Shown one piece after another: positions 9,501 to 17,732 of a stretch of 64,000 nucleotides of DNA. Source of the stretch: Niabella sp. (lineage in GTDB: Bacteria; Bacteroidota; Bacteroidia; Chitinophagales; Chitinophagaceae). The notes beneath the pieces are model-generated. The model did not search any database. It was not told the origin of the DNA and saw nothing but the letters and a program-made list of their open reading frames with translations. Each line of letters starts with the position of its first letter. Positions within the stretch are counted from its first letter, which is position 1. The DNA lies in contig JAPUDO010000119.1 in assembly GCA_027493055.1 (NCBI GenBank), forward strand, positions 62,001 through 126,000, given 5' to 3'. Both the position numbers and the translations under genes were made by a program.

Positions 9501-9914
9501 GACGATTTAAAGCAAAGTGTGCAAACAGCTTACTTAGAGCAGAAAGATCCTTTGGTCATTTACAAGGTAGAAGCGTTCCAGTTGTTCAATAATATGACCA
9601 CCAGCCTGAACAAGGATATTATTTCTTTCCTTACACAGGCTAATTTGCCCGATCAGCAGCAAAACAATGCCCAGATCAAAGAAGGCAAACAGGTAAAAAC
9701 AGATCTTAGTAAATTAAGCGCCAATAAAGATGCAATAGACGCGGCGGGCGATGATTACGCAGCCAACGAAAATGATTATTTCGATCCTTCTGCCCCTCCT
9801 GTAAAGCAGGAGCCGGTACGTGTAGGACCTAAAATTGGCAGGAACGATCCATGTCCCTGCGGCAGCGGCAAAAAATACAAACAGTGCCACGGCAAAAACG
9901 CAGATAACTTATAA
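6579..9914 (+). CDS. secA: preprotein translocase ATPase SecA
   Basis: SecA drives export of unfolded proteins through SecYEG using ATP. At 1111 residues it is longer than the roughly 900-residue E. coli protein, as is usual in Bacteroidota; the extra length includes the N-terminal KADTLSHDALIEKDN region and an insertion near residues 320-420. Motifs in order: Walker A MATGEGKT (about 192-199), VTVNDYLARRD, the DEVDSVLIDDARTPLIISG Walker B region, GGMTGTAETE of the second helicase lobe, TNMAGRGTDIKLG, RQLRGRAGRQGDPG, and a C-terminal zinc finger IGRNDPCPCGSGKKYKQCHG for lipid and SecB-type contacts. The gene is monocistronic: an intrinsic terminator follows within 60 bases. Confidence 0.97.
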   Translation: MFGFLSKIFGGSKSEKDTKKLQPVIEKVNGYFAQYQSLSNDELRNKTQEFRQRIKEHLTKIDEEINALNEKADTLSHDALIEKDNIYKQVDELKKDRDKEIEKVLEEIMPEAFAVIKETARRFKENEKIASKATDLDRELSIKAEYITIDGDNAIYNNTWTAAGGKVTWNMVHYDVQLIGGAVLHSGKIAEMATGEGKTLVSTLPAYLNALAGEGVHIVTVNDYLARRDQEWNGPIFEWLGLRVDCIDKHQPNTGARRNAYMADITYGTNNEFGFDYLRDNMVHTADEMVQRKHHFAMVDEVDSVLIDDARTPLIISGPVDKADDQQYHIHQPRVHQLFQEQERIVRQELNEAKKLIEKGEDDPKTGGLHLFRAFRGLPKYNPLIKYLSEPGIKVKLQKAENYYLQDQERNMHIIDSELLFRIDEKNKSVDLTEKGLATITKSGEDPEFFVLPDISVSLAEIEKSDAPAEEKLKQKEYILNDYSQKADRIHSVQQLLKAYTLFEKDVEYVVIDGAIKIVDEQTGRIMEGRRYSDGLHQALDAKEKVKIEAATQTYATITLQNFFRMYHKLGGMTGTAETEAGELWSIYKLDVVTIPTNVSVIRDDKQDLVYKTKREKYKAVIDEIEVLRNAGRPVLVGTTSVEISELLSRMLQQKKIPHNVLNAKQHAREASVVAEAGLAGAVTIATNMAGRGTDIKLGPDVKEAGGLAIIGTERHESRRVDRQLRGRAGRQGDPGSSQFYVSLEDDLMRMFGSERIAGMMDKLGYKEGDVIQHSMISNSIQRAQKKVEENNFGIRKRLLEYDDVMNKQRNAVYEKRNHALFGERLSLDIDNAFSIVAESLVSSFKEQEDFEGFKLACIVNFGMDTSISADEFNTTSENKLADKLYEEATRRYNEHVVGIAEQAVPVFKNIRVTQGAHIENVVVPFTDGRKAINVLAPLDKTIETNGKALTSAMEKSITLAVIDDAWKEHLRAMDDLKQSVQTAYLEQKDPLVIYKVEAFQLFNNMTTSLNKDIISFLTQANLPDQQQNNAQIKEGKQVKTDLSKLSANKDAIDAAGDDYAANENDYFDPSAPPVKQEPVRVGPKIGRNDPCPCGSGKKYKQCHGKNADNL

Positions 9915-9937
9915 CGACCCTAACATTAAAACAATTC

Positions 9938-9967
9938 AATCCCTTCGGTTTCCGGAGGGATTTTTTT
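9938..9967 (+). terminator. intrinsic terminator of secA
   Basis: TCCCTTCGG and CCGGAGGGA pair around a TTT loop (one G-T pair) and are followed by seven T residues. The hairpin starts 24 bases after the secA stop. Confidence 0.8.
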
Positions 9968-9982
9968 ATAGAAATTTGCGCT

Positions 9983-10104
9983 ATGTGTGGCGTCCACGCC
10001 GCACATCTTTATGTTGTCGCCTCCGGGCGACAGTAATGAATGGCCCTTCCTCACGCAGGTTTGTAGCATAGCAATAAGCCGGATTGACCTCCTGCTTTGC
10101 AGGA
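9983..10104. repeat. cluster of three tight hairpins
   Basis: Three inverted repeats follow one another in non-coding DNA after secA: ATGTGTGGCGT / ACGCCGCACAT (9983-9993 and 9996-10006, two-base loop), GTCGCC / GGCGAC (10016-10021 and 10026-10031), and TCCTGC / GCAGGA (10090-10095 and 10099-10104, TTT loop). Such rows of short hairpins look like REP/BIME-type repeats or the folded ends of a small non-autonomous element. I see no open reading frame with coding character here. Confidence 0.55.
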
Positions 10105-10204
10105 CAAGTTGTGTACTATTGTCACTCGTTTTCGTCAAAGTAACGGTAATGCACTGGCCGGGAGGTTACTACTGCTGAAAACCTGAAAATATGTTTTAAT
10201 CAAG

Positions 10205-10375
10205 CCTGAAAGCCCGCCTGCCGGACGGGCAGGGCTAATATTATTATAAAAAAAGCATCTACACCGATTAAAATCCTGAAGGGATGACATAATATCCTTT
10301 GGCACCCCTTCGGGGTTTTCGTCCAAAATCCAAACGATTTTTCTATAATAATAACATCTCTTCGAGATTTTTATA
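10205..10375. repeat. composite inverted-repeat element (MITE- or REP-like)
   Basis: The segment opens with the hairpin AGCCCGCCTGCC / GGCAGGGCT (10211-10236). An AT-rich arm TAATATTATTATAAAAAAAG (about 10234) is then matched in reverse by TTTTTCTATAATAATAACAT (about 10339). Between the arms lie TCCTGAAGGGATGACATAAT and GGCACCCCTTCGGGGTTTTC, the second with its own CCCC-TTC-GGGG stem. An arrangement of terminal inverted arms around internal hairpins with no gene is what a dispersed non-autonomous repeat looks like. I recall similar words in other Bacteroidota gaps, but the family is not named here. With the hairpin cluster and the secA terminator it fills the 568-base gap after secA. Confidence 0.5.
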
Positions 10376-10482
10376 AGGCAGGGAGGCCAGTGCAAGGTGC
10401 TTTTGTGATGAAATTGATTTTACACCTTTTGGAGACAGCTTCTTTTTTATAGAAATTTGCCTTAACCTGCAAATAATTAAAT

Positions 10483-11274
10483 ATGCTGCACGTTCGCTTT
10501 ATTATTTGGATCGCACTTGGTTTCATCCCCTGTTTATTACTGTCCGGGCCGGACAATAATAAAGCTAAAGTGTTGCCATTTTCTGATGACACTCCCCTCC
10601 TCAACCTTTGTACCGAAGCCAAAGCGGCTGCATTAGCTGCAACCACTCTTTCAAAAAGCCTTGCTTACAGCAGTGCTGTTACAGACCTCAAAAATGCAGA
10701 AGCAGCCGACCATAAAGAACATGTTGTATCCTTCGGTAAAGACAGCGCAGGAAGCATTATAAGATCAGTCATAAACACAGGGAATATTAACAGCGGGACC
10801 ATTCCTCTTGTTATGAATCGCTTTGCCGATATACATATCCATACCAATGAAAAACCGCCTTCCAGTGGCGACCTCTATGGTTTTATCAGCCAGACGCTGG
10901 CCGATACGAATTATTTACGTTATATCGTTACGCCAAAAGGTCAGGTCTATGCCTTCGCGCTTATAGATCAACTCGCTGCCCTACGCTTCAATATGCTGTA
11001 TCCCCAAAAGCCCGGCATAAAAGCAACCAATAAAGACGGACTTATAACAACTTATCAGCCTGTTTTCCCGCAGCAACTGGTGGATGAGCTCAATCAGACA
11101 AAAGGATGGGGCGGCGCTACAGATGAAGCCGCGATGGCTTTCATTCTGCTGAAATATAAAACCGGTGTAGCGCTGCTAAAGCAGGATACCGACGGAAAGT
11201 TTAAAAGATTGCATACTAAAGAAACGAAGGACGCCCAGGGAAATAAAGTATATATTTCCGAAAACTGTCCGTAA
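10483..11274 (+). CDS. exported protein of unknown function with an HxH...SSGD motif
   Basis: A 263-residue product with an N-terminal hydrophobic segment (residues 4-21, ending CLLLSG), so it is exported or membrane-anchored. I do not recognise the family firmly. The middle has FADIHIHTNEKPPSSGDLYG (about residues 111-130), which resembles the H-x-H ... S-x-x-D arrangement of JAB/MPN-type metallo-hydrolases and the related C-terminal domains of RHS proteins. Later it has TDEAAMAFILLKYKTGVALL. A JAB-like fold is thus possible, but the spacing is not exact and catalysis should not be assumed. It stands alone between the repeat-rich secA gap and the addA gene on the same strand. Confidence 0.5.
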   Translation: MLHVRFIIWIALGFIPCLLLSGPDNNKAKVLPFSDDTPLLNLCTEAKAAALAATTLSKSLAYSSAVTDLKNAEAADHKEHVVSFGKDSAGSIIRSVINTGNINSGTIPLVMNRFADIHIHTNEKPPSSGDLYGFISQTLADTNYLRYIVTPKGQVYAFALIDQLAALRFNMLYPQKPGIKATNKDGLITTYQPVFPQQLVDELNQTKGWGGATDEAAMAFILLKYKTGVALLKQDTDGKFKRLHTKETKDAQGNKVYISENCP

Positions 11275-11370
11275 GACGGATCTACATAGTCTTTAAAAAC
11301 CTTATAGATCTCTACAGAGCGCCCCTTCAGGTTTTTTCACTAATTTACCTGGCTTAAGCGCGTACACAAA

Positions 11371-14300
11371 ATGCAAAAACCCGTTAAAATATTACAGGCC
11401 TCAGCAGGATCAGGGAAAACCTTTAGCCTGGCCGCCCACTATCTTATTTTACTTTTCAGCGGGCAAAATAAATACCGGGAAATACTGGCTGTAACTTTTA
11501 CTAATAAGGCCACAGAAGAAATGAAAACCCGTATTCTTGAAGTACTGGCAGGACTGGCTAAGAGCAGTGAGGAGGTAGAAAGCTACCGGCAGATCATCCT
11601 TAAAGCGTATCCCCAGTTGGATCATGAAAACCTGCAACAACAGGCCAACACCATCTACCGCAAGATACTGCATGATTACAGCCGCTTTTCAGTAAGCACT
11701 ATCGACGGGTTTGTGCAGAAGGTCATACGCGGCTTTGCTTTTGAGTTAGGCTTAAGCGCCGATTACGCGCTGGAGCTTAACATCGAAAAAGTAAAAGACG
11801 ACCTGCTGGAAAGGCTGGATGCATCACTGTCACACAACAAGCACATTTTAGATTGGGTAATACAGTTAGCCCTCGAAAAGATAAAGGAGAATAAAAGCTG
11901 GAACTACAAGAACGAGCTCCGCAATATCATTAGCGAGATCTTTAAAGAGAGCTTCCAGGTATTTGAAGACAGCCTTGCAAAACTAACGCCGGACGAGCTG
12001 AATGAGCTATTTAAAGAATATGCAAAGATCACCAGACAGCAAATAAAACAGTACGAAGATTCGGTTGAAGAGCAGGTAGCAGCAGCCGTAGCAATATTTG
12101 ATCGCTATCATTTAGACAAATCGCATTTTGTGAATGGTTCCCGGAACTGGCTCTGGAAACTGCAGGCGCTTGCTGATAATGATGATGTTAAAGCCGCTAA
12201 AATATTCGCGCTAATTGACACGCCTGATCTTTGGTTCAAAGAAGGGAAAGAGGATATTTCCTTATACAACGAGCTAAATCCGCTGCTTAAAAAAATAAAA
12301 CACTTCCAGGAAGAACATGCCGGCGATTATAAGCTGGCTATAGCATTTAACCAGAACCTGTATTACCTGCGGCTGATGCAGGAAGTGGCTGTGCTGCTTG
12401 CCCAATACAGGAATGAGAACAGTAACCTGCTCATCAGCGACGCACAAAAATTAGTTACCGGCATTACAGATGACGCAGGCGATAATCCGTCTTTTATCTG
12501 GGAAAAAGTGGGCAATAAATACCGCAACTTTTTGTTCGATGAGTTCCAGGACACTTCCACGCAACAATGGAAAAGCTTCAGGTCTATTTTAGTAAATGCG
12601 CTGGCTTCGGCTACCGGCAGGCAAACCGATCATTTAATTGTGGGAGATGTAAAACAAAGCATTTACAGGTGGCGCTCCGGAGACTGGAACATACTGCACC
12701 GTCAGGCCAGGCAAGACGTACAGGCAGAGCATGTAAAAGAAGAGAGCCTTGAAGAAAATTATCGCAGTACAAAAAACATCATTGCATTCAATAACTTTTT
12801 ATACAGGGAAATTCCCGCATTGCTGCAAAACGAGATCAATAATACCGTAAACGCCCGGTCAGCAGCAACACAACAATGGTGGAAAGAAAAAAACTTTGAT
12901 ACCATCATCAGCGATGTATATTCCGGTTCCTTTCAAAAAAACGCTGCCTCTACCCGGGAAGGAGGAAAAATAAAAGTACAAAAGTTCAGCGACGATGGCC
13001 AGCGATATACAGAAACGCAATTTAAAGAAGATGCGTTAAATGCTGCAACGGCAGAAATAACCGGTCTTTTAATGCATCATAACTATCAGTATAAAGATAT
13101 AGCCATACTGGTAAGGTCAAACTATGAAGCGGGGCTATGTGTTAACAAGCTGATGCAGGAAAATATTCCGGTGCTAAGCGGCGACGCTTTGCTGATAGCC
13201 AATAACCCGGCAATAGACCTTATCATCAATACGCTTAAAGTTTTTACAGGCCTTGACGGGCAGACTGCTTTATACAAAGCCAATTGTATTGCCCTGTATC
13301 ATTCCCTTCACAAACAACCGGACCAGAAACAAGACCTGGCAGACCCGGAATTATACTTTGAACTAAATAACAGATCACTTTCCCGGCTTGGTTATGCATT
13401 ACCAGAAACCTTATGCGCCCACTGGCAAAGCTGGCTGCAATTGCCGCTTGCAGAGCTGATGGAGACTTTATTTGAATGTTACCGGCTTACACGGTTAACG
13501 CAGCATATTCCCTACCTGATGGCTTTCAGGGACCTGGTAAATACGGCTACAAAAACGGGTGAGAAAGGTATTGTTTCATTTTTAGAGTGGTGGGAAGAAG
13601 AAGGATCAGCCAAAGCCTTACCCTCTCCTGAAGGCGCTAATGCCGTTCAGATCATCACTATACATAAATCAAAAGGTTTAGCTTTCAGGGCAGTGCTGGT
13701 GCCCTTCTGCAACTGGGATATAAAAACCAAAGCCAATACCATCTTCTGGGTTCCGGCAGTTGGCTCTCCTTATCAACAGATAGGCAGTATGCCGTTAAAG
13801 TTTAGCGAATCGCTGGCCGCAAGCACTGTTGCCAGAGCCTATTTTGAGGAACTTTTGTATGGCAATATGGACAGCTTAAACATGCTGTATGTAGCTACCA
13901 CCCGCACAAAGGACTTCCTGTACCTTGCTACAATGGGTAAAAAGGATGAAGGAAAAATATCCACCATTGGAGATACTCTAAACGCGGTAATAAAGGAGCT
14001 CGATGAAACATTTGCAGAATCGGGCATATACGAATCCGGAGAGATAGTCCCTTCAAAAGAGCCGGAAGCTGACAGAGCTGTTTTCAGGCTGAGCCAATAT
14101 CCAACATCCGGCAGGCTTTCCAAGTTGTACGAAGCAGAGGAAGAAAAGCATATTGTTCATCTGCTGAACAGGGAAAGATCAGGCAGGAAAGGCTCCCTGG
14201 CCCACGAAATACTGGCTAATGCCTCCGGCGAAGAGGAAGCAGACCGGTATCTGGATAAGCTGCTGCTGGATGGTATGATCAAAAAAGAAGAGCGGCCCGG

Positions 14301-14604
14301 CTTAAAGCAGGTGGTGATGGATGTGCTGAATGATCCACAGATCATCAGCCTGTTTAAAGAAGCAGAACAAAATATTGTTGAAAAAAACATTATAGATACT
14401 CATGGCAAAATACAAAGGCCCGACAGGATCATTATTGCCCGGGACAAAGTGGTATTGCTCGACTATAAGTTTACTTTAGAGCAGGATAATTCTCACCGGG
14501 AACAGGTTCTCAGGTACAAAGACCTGCTGGAGCAAATGGGCCTTAAAAACATAAACGCGTATCTTTTTTATGCCGGCAACAAAGAGCTTAAAATGGTTAG
14601 CTGA
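11371..14604 (+). CDS. addA: AddA/RecB-type UvrD helicase with C-terminal nuclease domain
   Basis: A 1077-residue superfamily 1 helicase-nuclease that should process double-strand ends for recombination. Walker A is ASAGSGKTFSL at residues 10-20; VTFTNKATEEMK (motif Ia), STIDGFVQ, LFDEFQDTS (Walker B), VGDVKQSIYRWRSGD (motif III region), ITIHKSKGLAF and LNMLYVATTRTKD (motif VI) follow in order. Near the C-terminus RPDRIII...VVLLDYKF supplies the D-x-K of a PD-(D/E)XK nuclease at about residues 1031-1033. The partner addB starts 33 bases downstream, so the two form an operon. The sequence fits the Bacteroidota AddAB group better than RecBCD, because both subunits carry nuclease motifs. Confidence 0.88.
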   Translation: MQKPVKILQASAGSGKTFSLAAHYLILLFSGQNKYREILAVTFTNKATEEMKTRILEVLAGLAKSSEEVESYRQIILKAYPQLDHENLQQQANTIYRKILHDYSRFSVSTIDGFVQKVIRGFAFELGLSADYALELNIEKVKDDLLERLDASLSHNKHILDWVIQLALEKIKENKSWNYKNELRNIISEIFKESFQVFEDSLAKLTPDELNELFKEYAKITRQQIKQYEDSVEEQVAAAVAIFDRYHLDKSHFVNGSRNWLWKLQALADNDDVKAAKIFALIDTPDLWFKEGKEDISLYNELNPLLKKIKHFQEEHAGDYKLAIAFNQNLYYLRLMQEVAVLLAQYRNENSNLLISDAQKLVTGITDDAGDNPSFIWEKVGNKYRNFLFDEFQDTSTQQWKSFRSILVNALASATGRQTDHLIVGDVKQSIYRWRSGDWNILHRQARQDVQAEHVKEESLEENYRSTKNIIAFNNFLYREIPALLQNEINNTVNARSAATQQWWKEKNFDTIISDVYSGSFQKNAASTREGGKIKVQKFSDDGQRYTETQFKEDALNAATAEITGLLMHHNYQYKDIAILVRSNYEAGLCVNKLMQENIPVLSGDALLIANNPAIDLIINTLKVFTGLDGQTALYKANCIALYHSLHKQPDQKQDLADPELYFELNNRSLSRLGYALPETLCAHWQSWLQLPLAELMETLFECYRLTRLTQHIPYLMAFRDLVNTATKTGEKGIVSFLEWWEEEGSAKALPSPEGANAVQIITIHKSKGLAFRAVLVPFCNWDIKTKANTIFWVPAVGSPYQQIGSMPLKFSESLAASTVARAYFEELLYGNMDSLNMLYVATTRTKDFLYLATMGKKDEGKISTIGDTLNAVIKELDETFAESGIYESGEIVPSKEPEADRAVFRLSQYPTSGRLSKLYEAEEEKHIVHLLNRERSGRKGSLAHEILANASGEEEADRYLDKLLLDGMIKKEERPGLKQVVMDVLNDPQIISLFKEAEQNIVEKNIIDTHGKIQRPDRIIIARDKVVLLDYKFTLEQDNSHREQVLRYKDLLEQMGLKNINAYLFYAGNKELKMVS

Positions 14605-14637
14605 TTTTTCATCCCGTTACAAGGTACTTTATAAAAC

Positions 14638-17520
14638 ATGACCCCATTTTTAAAAAAAACAGCACAGGATCTATACAACAGGTTCGAAACAGATATCGAG
14701 CATTGCGCCCTTGTATTCAATAACAAACGGCCTGCCGCCTATATGCAAAAATACCTGGCCGATATTTTTGGCAAACCATTCTTTGGACCATCATTTTTCA
14801 CCATACAGGAATTTTTCAGCGATGCAGTGGAAGAAAAAATTGCAGACCACTATATGCAGTTTTTTACGCTGTATAAAATTTACAATGCTTTATTAATGGA
14901 AGAAGGTCTGCCGCCGTTAAAAAGCAGCCAGTTCTATCCGCTGGCAAAGATCATTTTAAGCGATTTCAGCCAGATAGATAATGACCTGGTTGACGCGGAC
15001 AAACTGTATAAAGAGCTGGAAGATATTTCTGTCATCAACCTTGAATTTGATTACCTGACGCCTGAACAATATGAGTTCCTGTCACAGTTCTGGGCTTCTT
15101 ATTCGGAAGGCAAGCATAAAAAACAACAGGAATATTTTATACAGATGTGGCGAAGGATGCCTAAGCTGTACCATGGTTTTCATGCTGCATTGCAGGAAAA
15201 GAATATGACCAACTATGGCGGAGCTTACAGGAAACTGGCCGGCCAGGATATTGCAGAAACAGCCTTTATAAAAAAGTTCGAAAAAGGAAAGATCATATTT
15301 GTGGGTTTTAATGCGCTTACACGGGCAGAAGCGCAATTGTTTACCAGACTTCAGGAAGCGGGAAAAGCCCGTTTCTATTTTGATACAGACGATTATTATT
15401 TTAAAGACACTTTACACGAAGCGGGTCTGTTCCTTAGAAAGAACATGCACCAGCTACAATTAAAAAATGAGCTGGAGGGGCCTTTCCAGGCAATGACCGC
15501 TTCTCCTCATGCGGTGGACGTTTACAAAGTACAGGGACAAAGCGCGCAGGCCAAAGTGCTCAGCGAAATATGTAAACATGATTATGCAACAGGCGACGCA
15601 GGTACTACCGCTATTGTGCTGGCAGATGAGAATCTGCTGATTCCTGCATTACAAACTATTCCTTCCGTTGCAGATGGCAAAGAAGTCAACCTGAATGTAA
15701 CAATGGGCTTTCCCTTTGCAGCTTCTTCAGTATTTGGGTTAGCTAACCTTTGGCTCAATTGTCAGCAGGACATCCATGCCGGTAAAGGCCTGCGTCATCA
15801 TAAACAAAAAACAGGGCATATATCCTGGCAGCGCCTGGAAAGTTTTCTTACGCACCCGCTTATTTATTTAACGCAGGCCAGGAAAGATAAAATAAGAACG
15901 GCCATCCTGAAAGAAAATGTAGTGCTGGTAGAACAGGAACGCATTACACGGCAGGGAGGTATACTGGAAAAATTCTTTGCAGCTGCTGAGCCCGGGCAGA
16001 TAGTACTATCGCTTACAGAAGTTTTACAACACGTGCTTCAAGAGCTTTCATCCAATAAAATATTAAAAGATATAGATGCCCGGCTTTTTGTAAGCGTAAT
16101 AAAAGAGTTGAACAGGCTTCATGACAATGTAGGCGACTATCTTAAAGAAGAAGAGCTGCCTTTTATTATTTCATTAGTTCAAAAAGTATTGCAGGGCATT
16201 AGTGTGCCCCTAAGCGGCGATCCGCTGGAAGGCATACAGTTGATGGGATTGCTGGAAACACGTAACCTCAACTTCGATCATGTTGTTTTATTAGGTTTCA
16301 ATGAAGGCATCATTCCTAAAATTTCTATCGGGAACAGCTTTATACCTGACAGCTTAAGAAGAGTGCATGGCCTGCCTATATTGGAAAACCTTGATGCTAT
16401 ATCCGCATACATCGTGTACAGGCTTTTCCAGGGAGCCGAAAAAATAAGTATCGTGTACAATAGCCTTACAGATGAAACAGCCAGCGGCGAAGCCAGCCGG
16501 TTCTTAAAGCAACTGGAGTACGAAAGCAACTTCCGGTTCAGCTATTATGAGCTGGAATCATCAGTAAAAGCCGAAAGCCGGCAACAGGTAATCATTGACA
16601 AAAAGCATCCGGCAGTAAAAGAACGTCTGCTGCAATTTTTAAATAAAGAGAGAACGCTTTCCCCTACAGCAATCACCACATATATAGCTAACCCCATCGA
16701 TTTCTTCTTTTCTTACATAGCAGGTATAAAAGAGCCTAAAGAAATAAGCGCTACTGTTGAGGCCAACGAAATAGGCAGCATACTTCATGATGCTATGGAC
16801 AGTTTTTACAGCAGTATGAAAGGGAAAGTGGTTACAAAGGAATGGATCACATTAAGCAGAAGCAGCAATGAAGCATTGATCAAAAAGTCTTTCTGCAAGG
16901 TTCGTGAATTAAAGAATACAGACACTTATGAGTTTGCCGGTATGCAGCTGGTAGTACTGGCTATTGTGAGCGCCTATATTGATATTATCCTGGACCAGGA
17001 TGAAGCGTACGCACCTTTTACCATAACAGGGCTGGAGGAAAATGTAAATGCCGAGCTCCCTTTTGAATTAAACGGTACGCAGCAAAGCATCCGGGTGAAA
17101 GGTATTATTGACAGGATAGATGAAAAAAACGGTGTTACCAGAATTGTAGATTATAAAACCGGCAGCGATAAGCTTGAGTTCAACATGGAAATCAGCAAAC
17201 TTTTTGACAGCAATGATAAGCACATCAACAAGGCGCTTATACAAACCATGATCTACACATATATATATGAGCAATCAAGAAGCAAGACCGATGTGCAGCC
17301 CGTACTATATGTTGTGAAAACCATGAAAAAAGAAGGTATTTATTTCAGGAACAGGAACGGCGCCCTTGAGCTTCAATCCCTTGCCGAACTAAAACCCCTG
17401 TTTATGCAGGAGCTGGGGAGCAAGCTGGCCGAGCTTTTTGATGAAAATATACCTTTTCTTTCAAGTGAGCTCCCCGACAACTATACTTACTCTATCTACA
17501 AAACACTTTTTGGAGGGTAG
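14638..17520 (+). CDS. addB: AddB-type subunit, inactivated helicase fold plus PD-(D/E)XK nuclease
   Basis: A 960-residue partner of the preceding helicase. The N-terminal half has helicase-like order (FNNKRPAAYMQKYL, FFTIQEFF) but no Walker A loop can be seen, so it probably acts in end recognition rather than as a motor. LMGLLETRNLNFDHVVLLG and FNEGIIPK correspond to the AddB/RecC region before the nuclease. The nuclease domain has LSPTAITTYIANPIDFFF, ANEIGSILHDAMD, GIIDRIDE and RIVDYKTGS (D838, K840). In many AddB proteins a cysteine precedes the proline in the TxY-x-x-CP segment and binds an Fe-S cluster; here that position is asparagine, so the cluster is probably absent. Confidence 0.82.
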   Translation: MTPFLKKTAQDLYNRFETDIEHCALVFNNKRPAAYMQKYLADIFGKPFFGPSFFTIQEFFSDAVEEKIADHYMQFFTLYKIYNALLMEEGLPPLKSSQFYPLAKIILSDFSQIDNDLVDADKLYKELEDISVINLEFDYLTPEQYEFLSQFWASYSEGKHKKQQEYFIQMWRRMPKLYHGFHAALQEKNMTNYGGAYRKLAGQDIAETAFIKKFEKGKIIFVGFNALTRAEAQLFTRLQEAGKARFYFDTDDYYFKDTLHEAGLFLRKNMHQLQLKNELEGPFQAMTASPHAVDVYKVQGQSAQAKVLSEICKHDYATGDAGTTAIVLADENLLIPALQTIPSVADGKEVNLNVTMGFPFAASSVFGLANLWLNCQQDIHAGKGLRHHKQKTGHISWQRLESFLTHPLIYLTQARKDKIRTAILKENVVLVEQERITRQGGILEKFFAAAEPGQIVLSLTEVLQHVLQELSSNKILKDIDARLFVSVIKELNRLHDNVGDYLKEEELPFIISLVQKVLQGISVPLSGDPLEGIQLMGLLETRNLNFDHVVLLGFNEGIIPKISIGNSFIPDSLRRVHGLPILENLDAISAYIVYRLFQGAEKISIVYNSLTDETASGEASRFLKQLEYESNFRFSYYELESSVKAESRQQVIIDKKHPAVKERLLQFLNKERTLSPTAITTYIANPIDFFFSYIAGIKEPKEISATVEANEIGSILHDAMDSFYSSMKGKVVTKEWITLSRSSNEALIKKSFCKVRELKNTDTYEFAGMQLVVLAIVSAYIDIILDQDEAYAPFTITGLEENVNAELPFELNGTQQSIRVKGIIDRIDEKNGVTRIVDYKTGSDKLEFNMEISKLFDSNDKHINKALIQTMIYTYIYEQSRSKTDVQPVLYVVKTMKKEGIYFRNRNGALELQSLAELKPLFMQELGSKLAELFDENIPFLSSELPDNYTYSIYKTLFGG

Positions 17521-17690
17521 TAAGAAGGTTGAAAAGTTGACAGGGAATGTGATAATTAGGTAATGTAGTAATGTGATAATGGACTGAAAGGTTTAGATGT
17601 TTGTACAGAGTATTTAGACAGAAGGAAGGTTGAATCTGAAACCAGTATCCAGCAACCAGCAACCAGTATAATTTAACAAATACTTCTGCA
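17521..17690. repeat. intergenic degenerate word repeats after addB
   Basis: Starting at the addB stop, the gap holds AAGGTTGAAAAGTTGACAGG, several copies of a GTAATGTGATAAT word, AAGGTTGAATCTGAAA and CCAGTATCCAGCAACCAGCA (17643). The first and last words recur in the accA-dapA gap. No gene is seen. The remaining bases up to 17732 probably hold the promoter of the next gene (TAATTTTAG near 17721 is a near match to TAnnTTTG). Confidence 0.5.
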
Positions 17691-17732
17691 TTGTAAATAT
17701 TTACCAGGCCCATTAATAGTATAATTTTAGCC

